Shown one piece after another: positions 1 through 19,170 of a stretch of DNA of 64,000 nt. Below the pieces are notes generated by a model. That model had not been told where the DNA came from. It worked only from the letters and a program-made list of their open reading frames with translations, and ran no database searches. The stretch covers positions 7,314,081 to 7,378,080 of the forward strand of contig OX442430.1 of NCBI GenBank assembly GCA_949361645.1, in the 5' to 3' direction. Within the stretch, counting starts at the first letter, position 1. Each line of letters begins with the position of its first letter. Source of the stretch: Spongilla lacustris (Eukaryota; Porifera; Demospongiae; Spongillida; Spongillidae). Position numbers and translations under genes: made by a program.

Positions 1-908
1 TAATTAGATGCAAGTATCCATACGGGCATTACTACATGTATGAATGATGCGCATGTGTGCAACTGATGCTTTGTTGCTATTTAGAATGAAGATAGTTATT
101 GATCTCAAGAGGCTCATGAATGAATACAAAAAGGATGTGAGTGAGCATGGATCCCTTCTAGCTCCTGAAATAAGAAATAGCTTACTGCAATTTGAATTGC
201 CTTTAAATGAATACCAACAAATACATTCAAAGATCCACTTTCATCAGTCAATGCTCTGCACATAGCGGCCAAACTGACACTTCCCACTCCATACCAATGA
301 ACCTTAGATCTAGTTACACTAAATATGGGAAAAGAAAAAAGTGCTTTAAAAAAAATAACAATAAGAAAGTTGATTACATCAAATGAGGTTATCAAAGCAA
401 AGCTTTGAGTACTTAGTAGTGCAAAAATGCTAAACCATACAGTATCTTCAAAAATCATTATACAGAAGGTCAAAAATTGAAGAAGGGGAACACTCTGTTC
501 TACATTTCTAAGTGAAAAAAACAACGCAATGATTAAGTTGGCCCAGGCACAAGCACGAAAGTGATAGCAAAGTTAAAGGTAATAAAACACTACTATGGTT
601 GTGTTCTCACCCACCAGATGAACAAGATAAGATGGTATTTTTTTTTGCATAACATAGGTCAGGTATGCCGGACAAAAAGTTAAGGATCAGAAGAACGAGG
701 ATACATTTAGGAGAAGTATTGAAAAGAAGTTATAGAAAAGGAAGATTATTTCCTGAACTTTCACCTCATCAAACAAAATTAAACGTTTTGTCAGATATAT
801 CCTCCATAGTTGGTCTCTACATGTACTTCGAAGAATGAGAAGAATGTACTCTGTAATGGGCATGCAGTTTTGTGTGAATCCTTTTACAAAGCCAAAATTC
901 CTAAAATC
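1..908. other. AT-rich intergenic sequence
   Basis: No coding exon, RNA gene or repeat boundary could be supported here. Open frames are short and low in complexity. Confidence 0.5.
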
Positions 909-916
909 ATTGTAAC

Positions 917-1508
917 TAAGGCTTGAAACCTGTTAGTTTAGAATAAACCGGTTGTAACAGGTTATTAAAATTAAAAAAAACCGGTCGGTTAAGGTCGTTC
1001 ATTTTAAAACAACCGGTAATTTCTGGTTTGAAAATTAATTGTCAATTATTTTATGCAGTTATTTATTATCGATGGCCAAAAGCTAAACAAGCACTGCCTC
1101 GGGCTTTGCCACATGGCAAGTAAGATGATATGGTCCACGGCGTACTCCAAAGCACGTCCCTGGTCTCGCCGTGTACGACACGCAGTGCGCGCGGACTCAC
1201 CATTAGGGTGAATGAAGGATGTGTTGCTATAATTATATGATAAAGTTGCTATAAATATGTACCACATGAGATGGATCACTGCCTTCCGTTGTTCGCTCTC
1301 GTCCGCGCATTGTTTTCTCGTGCCCAGCAGTAAGGCGCTCGTAACTCCTCTATAAAATACCACCCGGTCGGTTGAGGTTGTTCAAAATTTCTAACAACCG
1401 GTTGAGGCGGTTATTTAGCCGAAATAGAACCAGTTGAGGCGGTTATTTGATTCTCGCTATCGGTTAACCGGTTAACCGGAGCTCCGGAACAACCGGTTTC
1501 AAGCCTTA
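917..1508. mobile_element. 592-bp MITE with 8-bp target duplication
   Basis: The ends are perfect 14-bp inverted repeats (TAAGGCTTGAAACC at the left, its complement at the right). The element is flanked on both sides by the 8-bp direct repeat ATTGTAAC (909-916 and 1509-1516). Subterminal zones are packed with AACCGGTT-type motifs. The middle carries unrelated sequence with TTGCTATAAATATGTA, which also occurs near 23.68 kb. An 8-bp duplication fits the hAT group of DNA transposons, but the ends are not the usual CAG type, so the superfamily is uncertain. No transposase is encoded. Confidence 0.85.
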
Positions 1509-1516
1509 ATTGTAAC

Positions 1517-2465
1517 CTATTGGAAAATAGATGAAGTTGAAGAAGATGGGGAGAACGTTACAATAAGTGAACTGAATACATGAATCTGCTTGTACATGTA
1601 TTGTACATAGCGTGGTGTGTTTGATATGTTTCTTATGTCAGCTTTGCATTTAAAATTGTACTAGCAGTTTGATTTGTGTAGATTTATATCAGTTAGTACC
1701 ATAATTCTAATCACTCAGTACATAGAGTTATATTTGTACTGTTTGGCTGAATAACCTTCTTATCATGACCAATGGTAAGTGTTAGTTACTTATTGAAGCA
1801 AAATCCAATGCATCCCTATGTATGATATTAGCAAGACTATATATTTTAAAGTTTTGGTTAAGGCTGCCTACTTATTTATATCTCAATACTGATTATAAAC
1901 TCAACCGGGACAGTTTTTGTTTCGCGTACCCTATTAATTGGTGCTCGTAACACCATGAATAAGGTATCTTTGGAATGTAAATTTTTTGCTCTTTCTAACG
2001 ATGTATAACATGCGGCTTAAATCACAATTTGAAAAAAATAATCACACTTAGCTTCCTGTCACTTGCTGTTCAAGCTGCACCTGTGGAATAGGGGTCAAAG
2101 CTGGCCAAAGGACGTTACAGCCCCGTGGAAGCAGATGCCATCACAATGCACAGAAGAAGCACGCGAGAAAAAGAATATGCTTTATGGAAAAATTTCCTCC
2201 AGGCGTTACAGAGGAACAAGTGGCGTATATAGGCTGGAGTATATGGTGAAAAAATCACTGTTACTATATAAAAGATCCATCGTCCAGTGACAAGAACTTG
2301 TAAAGAAGAACAAGTATATGAACTCCTTAACATTGCCAGTTCAAATTTATTCAAAGTTTCATACGGCAACACCTGCTAAAGTGCCTAAATGATGCATGGG
2401 TATTAAGATAGAACCATCCCCAAGTAAAAAAAAAAAAAAAAAGTGAGAGGAAGGAAGAATTAATG
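1517..2465. other. Intergenic sequence, nothing recognised
   Basis: AT-rich, with a short open frame at 2063-2290 that resembles nothing I know. A poly(A) run lies at 2427-2442. Confidence 0.4.
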
Positions 2466-2635
2466 TTTTGAAGAATCTGCAAATACCGATATATTGTACA
2501 TGTCGAAACATAAAGAATGGTAATATGGTGGCTTGTGATGGTTGTGATGAACGGTTCCATGAAGATTGCATAAAAGTACCGTTTGGAATCTGGACAGAAC
2601 CAGAAACAGGATGGGTATGGGTATATGTCTAGTCT
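2465..2635 (+). pseudogene. PHD-finger-like fragment
   Basis: A plus-strand frame reads CTCRN, then NMVACDGC, then ERFHEDC, giving the zinc-ligand spacing C-x-C...C-x2-C...H-x2-C of the first part of a PHD finger. It ends at a stop shortly before the (TG)n tract, so the final cysteine pair is missing. Similar PHD modules sit at the C-terminus of transposon proteins, and one lies at 26.75 kb in this window. This is probably a broken exon or transposon remnant. No splice sites were firmly identified. Confidence 0.45.
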
Positions 2636-2661
2636 TTAATACGTCAAGAGTACATATAAAA

Positions 2662-2668
<7 letters not shown>

Positions 2669-2745
<77 letters not shown>
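2669..2745. repeat. (TG)n microsatellite
   Basis: An uninterrupted TG dinucleotide run directly upstream of the first minisatellite array. The same order recurs at 5.69, 11.58 and 28.04 kb. Confidence 0.97.
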
Positions 2746-2749
<4 letters not shown>

Positions 2750-2772
2750 ACATGTGTGTGTCTGTGTAATGG

Positions 2773-4130
2773 CTTACACACACATGTACACATGTAGGGA
2801 GAGGTGGTAAAATGTAGGGAGAGGGGGGACAATGTACACACACATGTAGGGAGAGAGGGGAGAGGGGGTACAATGTACACACACATGTAGGGAGAGGGGG
2901 TACAATGTACACATGTAGGGAGAGAGGTACAATGTACACACACATGTAGGGAGAGGGGGTATAATGCACACACACATGTAGGGAGAGGGGGTACAATGCA
3001 CACACACATGTAGGGAGAGGGGGTACAATGTACACATGTAGGGAGAGAGGTACAATGTACACACACATGTAGGGAGAGGGGGTACAATGTACACATGTAG
3101 GGAGAGGGGGTACAATGTACACACACATGTAGGGAGAGGGGGTACAATGTACACACACATGTAGGGAGAGGGGGTACAATGTACACACACATGTAGGGAG
3201 AGGGGGTACAATGTACACACACATGTAGGGAGAGGGGGTACAATGCACACACACATGTAGGGAGAGGGGGTACAATGCACACACACATGTAGGGAGAGGG
3301 GGTACAATGCACACACACATGTAGGGAGAGGGGGTACAATGTACACATGTAGGGAGAGGGGGTACAATGCACACACACATGTAGGGAGAGGGGGTACAAT
3401 GCACACACACATGTAGGGAGAGGGGGTACAATGCACACACACATGTAGGGAGAGGGGGTACAATGTACACATGTAGGGAGAGGGGGTACAATGTACACAC
3501 ACATGTAGGGAGAGGGGGTACAATGCACACACACATGTAGGGAGAGGGGGTACAATGTACACATGTAGGGAGAGGGGGTACAATGCACACACACATGTAG
3601 GGAGAGGGGGTACAATGTACACATGTAGGGAGAGGGGGTACAATGTACACACACATGTAGGGAGAGGGGGTACAATGCACACACACATGTAGGGAGAGGG
3701 GGTACAATGTACACATGTAGGGAGAGGGGGTACAATGCACACACACATGTAGGGAGAGGGGGTACAATGTACACACACATGTAGGGAGAGGGGGTACAAT
3801 GTACACACACATGTAGGGAGAGGGGGTACAATGTACACACACATGTAGGGAGAGGGGGTACAATGTACACACACATGTAGGGAGAGGGGGTACAATGTAC
3901 ACACACATGTAGGGAGAGGGGGTACAATGTACACATGTAGGGAGAGGGGGTACAATGCACACACACATGTAGGGAGAGGGGGTACAATGCACACACACAT
4001 GTAGGGAGAGGGGGTACAATGCACACACACATGTAGGGAGAGAGGGGGTACAATGCACACACATGTAGGGAGAGGGGGTACAATGCACACACACATGTAG
4101 GGAGAGAGGGGGTACAATGTACACACACAT
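2773..4130. repeat. Minisatellite array 1
   Basis: Tandem units of about 28-32 bp built on ACATGTAGGGAGAGGGGGTA and a (G/A)CAC tract, roughly 45 copies. Variants differ in the number of CA repeats and in TAC versus GCAC. The minus strand has no stop in any frame of the unit, and the unit length is not a multiple of three, so long cysteine/proline-rich open frames appear by chance. I do not regard them as genes. Confidence 0.97.
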
Positions 4131-5650
4131 GTATTTGCTTCATACAAATGAAACCTTGAGCTTTCATTGTCATATTAGTGAGATGGACCATGGATCATGC
4201 AAACCATGCTCTCCCTTGCAACCAACTCCCTTCCCCGCACACCCGTATGACTTGCGCTAATAAAAAACCTATCACACGTTCCCAGACATTAAATTGTAAA
4301 GGTTTTAAGGGAACCCTCACTTTAAAAACAATTTGTCATCTACATGGCAGCACACAATTGAAGTCATCCTACATACATGTATATGGGTATAGTAGAAACC
4401 ATGACATAATGTGTCTCACTATACAGTCTTTTGTACAGACAAGCAGCTGTGTTGAGCGCCACTCATGAACCGGCATATCAGGACAACACTATCTGCAGCT
4501 GTGTGGTGTTGGTTTTGGTCACACTAATAGTTTTACATCCAATATATGCATGGCTATAAAAAAATGGAAGAATTGAGCCAGGACTGTATACACTGAAACT
4601 TTGCATGCATACATATTACATAATCACCAGAAATGGCACTTCAGCTATTACGTCATGGTTTCTATACCCATATAGGAAGTGTGTCTTGCCATGTAGATGA
4701 CAAATTGTTTTTAAAGTGAGGGTTCCCTTAAAACCTTTACAGTTTGATGTCTGTGAATGTGCAATAGGTTTTTTTAATATGCCCCTGACATAAGCTGTTC
4801 ATGTGCTGTGGTTTGTTGTGGTTATGAAACTACATGTAGCACAGGTTAGTGCATATGTATAGCTTCTCTTTACACTTCTCATCATTGGGAAAGGCCTTCC
4901 CTCATTGGGGTTCTGGGGTGGAGCACCTGTGTAAGCATAATGCTGATAGGAGCCCAAAATCTACTGTAACGTCTCACTATACAGTCTTTTGTACAGACAA
5001 GCAGCGGCACTCATGAACCGGCATATCAGGACAACACCATCTGCAGCTGCGTGGTGTTGGTTTTGGTAACACTAATAGTTTTACATCCAATATATGCATG
5101 GCTACAACAAAATGGAAGAATTGAGCCAGGACTGTATACTCTGAAAACTTTGCATGCATACATATTACATAATCACCAGAAATGGCACTTCAGCTAAGAC
5201 AGTAGATTTTGGGCTCCTATCAGCATTATGCTTACACAGGTGCTCCACCCCAGAACCCCAATGGGGAGGAGGCCTTTCCCAAATGATGAGAAGTGTAAAG
5301 AGAAGCTATACATATGCACTCACCTAGGAGATGTGTGGCATCCTGTACTAGTTTCACAACCACAACAAACCACAGCACATGAACAGCTTATGTCAGGGGT
5401 ATGTGATTAAGCATGCTCATGCATGTATGTCCTATTTGTGTACATGTACTAGACTATATGCAGAACAGTGTACATGATGCTCACCAATTGATACTTCCTT
5501 GCACAAACTGCATTTTAAGCAAGCACTGTTGCAAAATGAATACGTAAGAAGTGAAATTAACTGATGCATGTGACAACTGATGAGACAAGGTAGAATGGCT
5601 CCAACACCTGAATGTCACCTGATCCATGCTGGCTTGCATTTGCAGGGCAA
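4131..5650. mobile_element. Nested foldback element, copy 1
   Basis: Two inverted-repeat pairs lie side by side. The first pair (about 4275-4410 versus 4645-4760) contains the motif AAGGGAACCCTCACTTTAAA. The second pair (about 4785-4965 versus 5205-5400) contains CCCCTGACATAAGCTGTTCA. Each pair encloses the same core of about 230 bp in the same orientation (4412-4645 and 4970-5200), which starts with a CACTATACAGTCTTTTGTAC motif. No transposase is encoded. It is followed by a (TG)n tract and an array, and the whole arrangement recurs at 10.3 kb. Confidence 0.85.
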
Positions 5651-5686
5651 TGAGCTCTAAGTGGTATCTGTGTGCATGTGCACTTG

Positions 5687-5797
<111 letters not shown>

Positions 5798-5827
5798 GTG
5801 TGTCTGTCTCTGTGTGAGTCTGTGTAA

Positions 5828-8800
5828 TGGCTTACACATACATGTACACATGTAGGGAGAGGGGGGAGAGGGGGTACAATGTACACACACATGTAGGGAG
5901 AGGTGGTACAATGTACACACACATGTAGGGAGAGGGGGTACAATGTACACACACATGTAGGGAGAGGGGGTACAATGTACACACACATGTAGGGTGAGGG
6001 GGGAGAGGGGGAGAGGGGGGAGAGGGGGGAGAGGGGGTACAATGTACACACACATGTAGGGAGAGAGGGGGTACAATGTACACACATATGTAGGGAGAGG
6101 GGGTACAATGTACACACACATGTAGGGAGAGAGGGTACAATGTACACACACATGTAGGGAGAGGGGGTACAATGTACACACACATGTATGGAGAGGGGGT
6201 ACAATGTACACACATATGTAGGGAGAGGGGGTACAATGTACACACACATGTAGGGAGAGAGGGTACAATGTACACACACATGTAGGGAGAGGGGGTACAA
6301 TGTACACACACATGTATGGAGAGGGGGTACAATGTACACACACGTGTAGGGAGAGAGGGGGTACAATGTACACATGTAGGGAGAGGGGGTACAATGTACA
6401 CACACATGTAGGGAGAGGGGGTACAATGTACACATGTAGGGAGAGGGGGTACAATGTACACACACATGTAGGGAGAGGGGGTACAATGCACACATGTACA
6501 TGTAGGGAGAGGGGGTACAATGCACACACACATGTAGGGAGAGGGGGTACAATGTACACACACATGTAGGGACAGGGGGTACAATGCACACATGTAGGGA
6601 GAGGGGGTACAATGCACACACACATGTAGTGAGAGGGGGTACAATGTACACATGTAGGGAGAGGGGGTACAATGTACACATGTAGGGAGAGGGGGTACAA
6701 TGTACACATGTAGGGAGAGGGGGTACAATGTACACATGTAGGGAGAGGGGGTACAATGTACACACACATGTAGGGAGAGGGGGTACAATGTACACACACA
6801 TGTAGGGAGAGGGGGTACAATGTACACACACATGTAGGGAGAGGGGGTACAATGTACACACACATGTAGGGAGAGGGGGTACAATGTACACACACATGTA
6901 GGGAGAGGGGGTACAATGTACACACACATGTAGGGAGAGGGGGTACAATGTACATACACATGTAGGGAGAGGGGGTACAATGTACACACACATGTAGGGA
7001 GAGGGGGTACAATGTACACACACATGTAGGGAGATGGGGTACAATGTACACATGTAGGGAGAGGGGGTACAATGTACACATGTAGGGAGAGGGGGTACAA
7101 TGTACACACACATGTAGGGAGAGGGGGTACAATGCACACACACATGTAGGGAGAGGGGGTACAATGCACACACACATGTAGGGAGAGGGGGTACAATGCA
7201 CACATGTAGCGAGAGGGGGTACAATGTACACATGTAGCGAGAGGGGGTACAATGTACACATGTAGGGAGAGGGGGTACAATGTACACATGTAGGGAGAGG
7301 GGGTACAATGTACACATGTAGGGAGAGGGGGTACAATGTACACACACATGTAGGGAGAGGGGGTACAATGCACACACACATGTAGGGAGAGGGGGTACAA
7401 TGTACACACACATGTAAGGAGAGGGGGTACAATGCACACACACATGTAGGGAGAGGGGGTACAATGTACACACACATGTAGGGAGAGGGGGTACAATGCA
7501 CACACACATGTAGGGAGAGGGGGTACAATGTACACACACATGTAGGGAGAGGGGTACAATGCACACACTCATGTAGGGAGAGGGGGTACAATGTACACAC
7601 ACATGTAGAGAGAGGGGGTACAATGCACACACACATGTAGGGAGAGGGGGTACAATGCACACACTCATGTAGGGAGAGGGGGTACAATGTACACACACAT
7701 GTAGGGAGAGGGGGTACAATGTACACACACATGTAGGGAGAGGGGGTACAATGCACATACACATGTAGGGAGAGGGGGTACAATGTACACACACATGTAG
7801 GGAGAGGGGGTACAATGCACACACACATGTAGGGAGAGGGGGTACAATGTACACACACATGTAGGGAGAGGGGTACAATGCACACACTCATGTAGGGAGA
7901 GGGGGTACAATGTACACACACATGTAGAGAGAGGGGGTACAATGCACACACACATGTAGGGAGAGGGGGTACAATGCACACACTCATGTAGGGAGAGGGG
8001 GTACAATGTACACACACATGTAGAGAGAGGGGGTACAATGCACACACACATGTAGGGAGAGGGGGTACAATGTACACACACATGTAGGGAGAGGGGGTAC
8101 AATGTACACACACATGTAGGGAGAGGGGGTACAATGTACATACACATGTAGGGAGAGGGGGTACAATGTACACACACATGTAGGGAGAGGGGGTACAATG
8201 TACACACACATGTAGGGAGATGGGGTACAATGTACACATGTAGGGAGAGGGGGTACAATGTACACATGTAGGGAGAGGGGGTACAATGTACACATGTAGG
8301 GAGAGGGGGTACAATGTACACACACATGTAGGGAGAGGGGGTACAATGCACACACACATGTAGGGAGATGGGGTACAATGTACACACACATGTAGGGAGA
8401 GGGGTACAATGCACACACTCATGTAGGGAGAGGGGGTACAATGTACACACACATGTAGAGAGAGGGGGTACAATGCACACACACATGTAGGGAGAGGGGG
8501 TACAATGCACACACTCATGTAGGGAGAGGGGGTACAATGTACACACACATGTAGGGAGAGGGGGTACAATGTACACACACATGTAGGGAGAGGGGGTACA
8601 ATGCACATACACATGTAGGGAGAGGGGGTACAATGTACACACACATGTAGGGAGAGGGGGTACAATGTACACACACATGTAGGGAGAGGGGGTACAATGT
8701 ACACACACATGTAGGGAGAGGGGGTACAATGCACACACACATGTAGGGAGAGGGGGTACAATGTACACACACATGTAGGGAGAGGGGGTACAATGTACAC

Positions 8801-10290
8801 ATGTAGGGAGAGGGGGTACAATGTACACATGTAGGGAGAGGGGGTACAATGTACACATGTAGGGAGAGGGGGTACAATGTACACACACATGTAGGGAGAG
8901 GGGGTACAATGCACACACACATGTAGGGAGAGGGGGTACAATGTACACACACATGTAGGGAGAGGGGTACAATGCACACACTCATGTAGGGAGAGGGGGT
9001 ACAATGTACACACACATGTAGAGAGAGGGGGTACAATGCACACACACATGTAGGGAGAGGGGGTACAATGCACACACTCATGTAGGGAGAGGGGGTACAA
9101 TGTACACACACATGTAGGGAGAGGGGGTACAATGTACACACACATGTAGGGAGAGGGGGTACAATGCACATACACATGTAGGGAGAGGGGGTACAATGTA
9201 CACACACATGTAGGGAGAGGGGGTACAATGCACACACACATGTAGGGAGAGGGGGTACAATGTACACACACATGTAGGGAGAGGGGTACAATGCACACAC
9301 TCATGTAGGGAGAGGGGGTACAATGTACACACACATGTAGAGAGAGGGGGTACAATGCACACACACATGTAGGGAGAGGGGGTACAATGCACACACTCAT
9401 GTAGGGAGAGGGGGTACAATGTACACACACATGTAGAGAGAGGGGGTACAATGCACACACACATGTAGGGAGAGGGGGTACAATGTACACACACATGTAG
9501 GGAGAGGGGGTACAATGTACACACACATGTAGGGAGAGGGGGTACAATGCACACACACATGTAGGGAGAGGGGGTACAATGCACACACACATGTAGGGAG
9601 AGGGGGTACAATGTACACATGTAGGGAGAGGGGGTACAATGTACACACACATGTAGGGAGAGGGGGTACAATGCACACATGTAGGGAGAGGGGTACAATG
9701 CACACACACATGTAGGGAGAGGGGGTACAATGTACACACACATGTAGGGACAGGGGGTACAATGCACACATGTAGGGAGAGGGGGTACAATGCACACACA
9801 CATGTAGTGAGAGGGGGTACAATGTACACATGTAGGGAGAGGGGGTACAATGTACACACACATGTAGGGAGAGGGGGTACAATGTACACACACATGTAGG
9901 GAGAGGGGGTACAATGTACACACACATGTAGGGAGAGGGGGTACAATGTACACACACATGTAGGGAGAGGGGGTACAATGCACACACACATGTAGGGAGA
10001 GGGGGTACAATGTACACACACATGTAGGGAGAGGGGGTACAATGTACACACACATGTATGGAGAGGGGGTACAATGTACACACACATGTAGGGAGAGGGG
10101 GTACAATGTACACACACATGTAGGGAGAGGGGGTACAATGTACACACACATGTAGGGAAAGGGGGTACAATGTACACACATGTAGGGAGAGGGGGTACAA
10201 TGCACACACACATGTAGTACACACACATGTAGGGAGAGGGGGTACAATGTACACACACATGTAGGGAGAGGGGGTACAATGTACACACAC
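5828..10290. repeat. Minisatellite array 2 with higher-order structure
   Basis: About 140 units of the family found in array 1. Variant units recur in register: the variant with a shortened G tract followed by a CACTCATG unit appears near 7550, 7870, 8400, 8965 and 9285, spaced about 319, 531, 563 and 319 bp. This shows higher-order repeat blocks amplified together. The long minus-strand open frames (up to about 1550 codons) are by-products of a stop-free unit. Confidence 0.97.
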
Positions 10291-11572
10291 ATGTATTTGT
10301 TTCATACAAATGAAGCCTTGAGCTTTCATTGTCATATTAGTGAGATGGACCATGGATCATGCAAACCATGCTCTCCCTTGCAACCAACTCCCTTCCCCGC
10401 ACACCCGTATGACTTGCGCTAATAAAAAACCTATCACACGTTCCCAGACATTAAATTGTAAAGGTTTTAAGGGAACCCTCGCTTTAAAAACAATTTGTCA
10501 TCTACATGGCAGCACACAATTGAAGTCATCCTACATACATGTATATGGGTATAGTAGAAACCATGACATAATGTGTCTCACTATACAGTCTTTTGTACAG
10601 TCAAGCAGCGGCACTTATGAACCGGCATATCAGGACAACACCATCTGCAGCTGTGTGGTGTTGGTTTTGGTAACACTAATAGTTTTACATCCAATACATG
10701 CATGGCTACAACAAAAAGGACGAATTGAGCCAGGACTGTATACACTGAAACTTTGCATGCATACATATTACATAATCACCAGAAATGGCACTTCAGCTAT
10801 TACGTCATGGTTTCTATACCCATATAGGAATTGTGTTGCCATGTAGATGACAAATTGTTTTTAAAGTGAGGGTTCCCTTAAAACCTTTACAGTTTGATGT
10901 CTGTGAATGTGCAATAGGTTTTTTTTATATGCCCCTGACATAAGCTGTTCATGTGCTGTGGTTTGTTGTGGTTATGAAACTAGTACAGGATGCCACACAT
11001 CTTGTAGGTGAGTGCATATGTATGCTTCTCTTTACACTTCTCATCATTTGGGAAAGGCCTCCTCCCCATTGGGGTTCTGGGGTGGAGCACCTGTGTAAGC
11101 ATAATGCTGATGGGGGGAGGCCTTTCCCAAATGATGAGAAGTGTAAAGAGAAGCTATACATATGCACTCACCTAGGAGATGTGTGGCATCCTGTACTAGT
11201 TTCACAACCACAACAAACCACAGCACATGAACAGCTTATGTCAGGGGCATGTGATTAAGCATGCTCATGCATGTATGTCCTATTTGTGTACATGTACTAG
11301 ACTATATGCAGAACAGTGTACATGATGCTCACCAATTGATACTTCCTTGCACAAACTGCATTTTAAGCAAGCACTGTTGCAAAATGAATACGTAAGAAGT
11401 GAAGTTAACTGATGCATGTGACAACTGATGCATGTGACATAATCACATAATTAACGTATCAACTGATGAGACAAGGTAGAATGGCTCCAACACCTGAATG
11501 TCACCTGATCCATGCTGGCTTGCATTTGCAGGGCAATGAGCTCTAAGTGGTATCTGTGTGCACGTGCACTTG
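10291..11572. mobile_element. Nested foldback element, copy 2
   Basis: Nearly identical to the sequence at 4131-5650, starting from the same TTTCATACAAATGAA junction with the array. It has one core copy at about 10575-10800 instead of two. The second inverted-repeat pair is shortened: 10935-11110 faces 11115-11265 almost directly. Differences from copy 1 are scattered substitutions plus this internal deletion. Confidence 0.85.

Positions 11573-11574
<2 letters not shown>

Positions 11575-11645
<71 letters not shown>
11575..11645. repeat. (TG)n microsatellite
   Basis: A TG run upstream of a short third minisatellite array. Confidence 0.97.
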
Positions 11646-11648
<3 letters not shown>

Positions 11649-11671
11649 TGTCTGTCTCTGTGTAATGGCTT

Positions 11672-11830
11672 ATGTACACATGTAGGGAGAGGGGGTACAA
11701 TGTACACACACATGTAGGGAGAGGGGGTACAATGTACACACACATGTAGGGAGAGGGGGTACAATGTACACACACACATGTAGGGAGAGGGGGTACAATG
11801 TACACACACACATGTAGGTACAATGTATAC
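11672..11830. repeat. Minisatellite array 3 (short)
   Basis: About five units of the family seen in arrays 1 and 2. It ends next to unrelated intron-like sequence of the NCAPD3 locus. Confidence 0.95.
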
Positions 11831-12069
11831 ACGTCACACATTGCCCATAACGCTTCATATCAATAGTAATACCAGCAAGCCAGTGTGGCATGTGATCCCC
11901 TCCCCCTCAAAAGAGAGAAGGAGACAGAGAGAAGGGAGCGGGGGGGGGGAGGGAATAAGGCAGAGAGTGAGGGAAGATGAGGGACATATGGGCACACATG
12001 TTTTAAAGCCACACTGCATACATAGGTTACTATCGCCCCACACACAAACAAGTAACTACATGTACATAC

Positions 12070-18356
<6,287 letters not shown>

Positions 18357-18384
18357 CTGTGCAAAGATGTGGCTGTACGCATGT

Positions 18385-18401
18385 GTGTGTGGGGGGGTAT
18401 G

Positions 18402-18444
<43 letters not shown>

Positions 18445-18536
18445 ATGTGCATGTGTGTGTAGGTGTGCATGTGTGTGTGTGTGGGGGGTATGCATGTGTG
18501 TGTGTGTGTGTGCATGTGCATGTGTGTGTGGGTGTG

Positions 18537-18601
<65 letters not shown>

Positions 18602-18950
18602 ATGACAGGTCAATCAATGGTCATGACCATAAGGTACATGTACATGTACATGCATGCAAGCACGACTGAATATGCGTATGTGTGCATGTGTATTGGACGC
18701 CTGTGTATGCGATGTTGGTGTGTGTCACTGTGTGCCTGTATGCTGATGCGTGTGCCAGTGATATATCTAGTGTACATGGGTGTGTGTGTGTGTGCCTGTA
18801 TGTGCATGTGTGTATGTGTGTATGTGTGCAGGTGTGTATGTATGTATGCATGTATGTATGTATGTATGCATGCATGCATGTATGTATGTATATATGTATG
18901 TGTGTGTGTGTATGTATGTATGTATGTATGTATGTATGTATGTATGTATG

Positions 18951-18989
<39 letters not shown>

Positions 18990-18998
18990 ATGTATGTA

Positions 18999-19034
<36 letters not shown>

Positions 19035-19170
19035 CATGCATGCATGCATGCATGCATGCATGCATGTATGTATGTATGTATGTATGTATGTATGTATGTA
19101 TGTATGTATGTATGTATGTATGTATGTATGTATGTATGTATGTATGTATGTATGTATGTATGTATGTATC
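18385..19170. repeat. (TG)n and (TATG)n microsatellite block
   Basis: TG-rich sequence (18400-18600), mixed sequence, then TATG/TGCA tetranucleotide repeats (18835-19170). All open frames across it are repeat artefacts. Confidence 0.97.
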
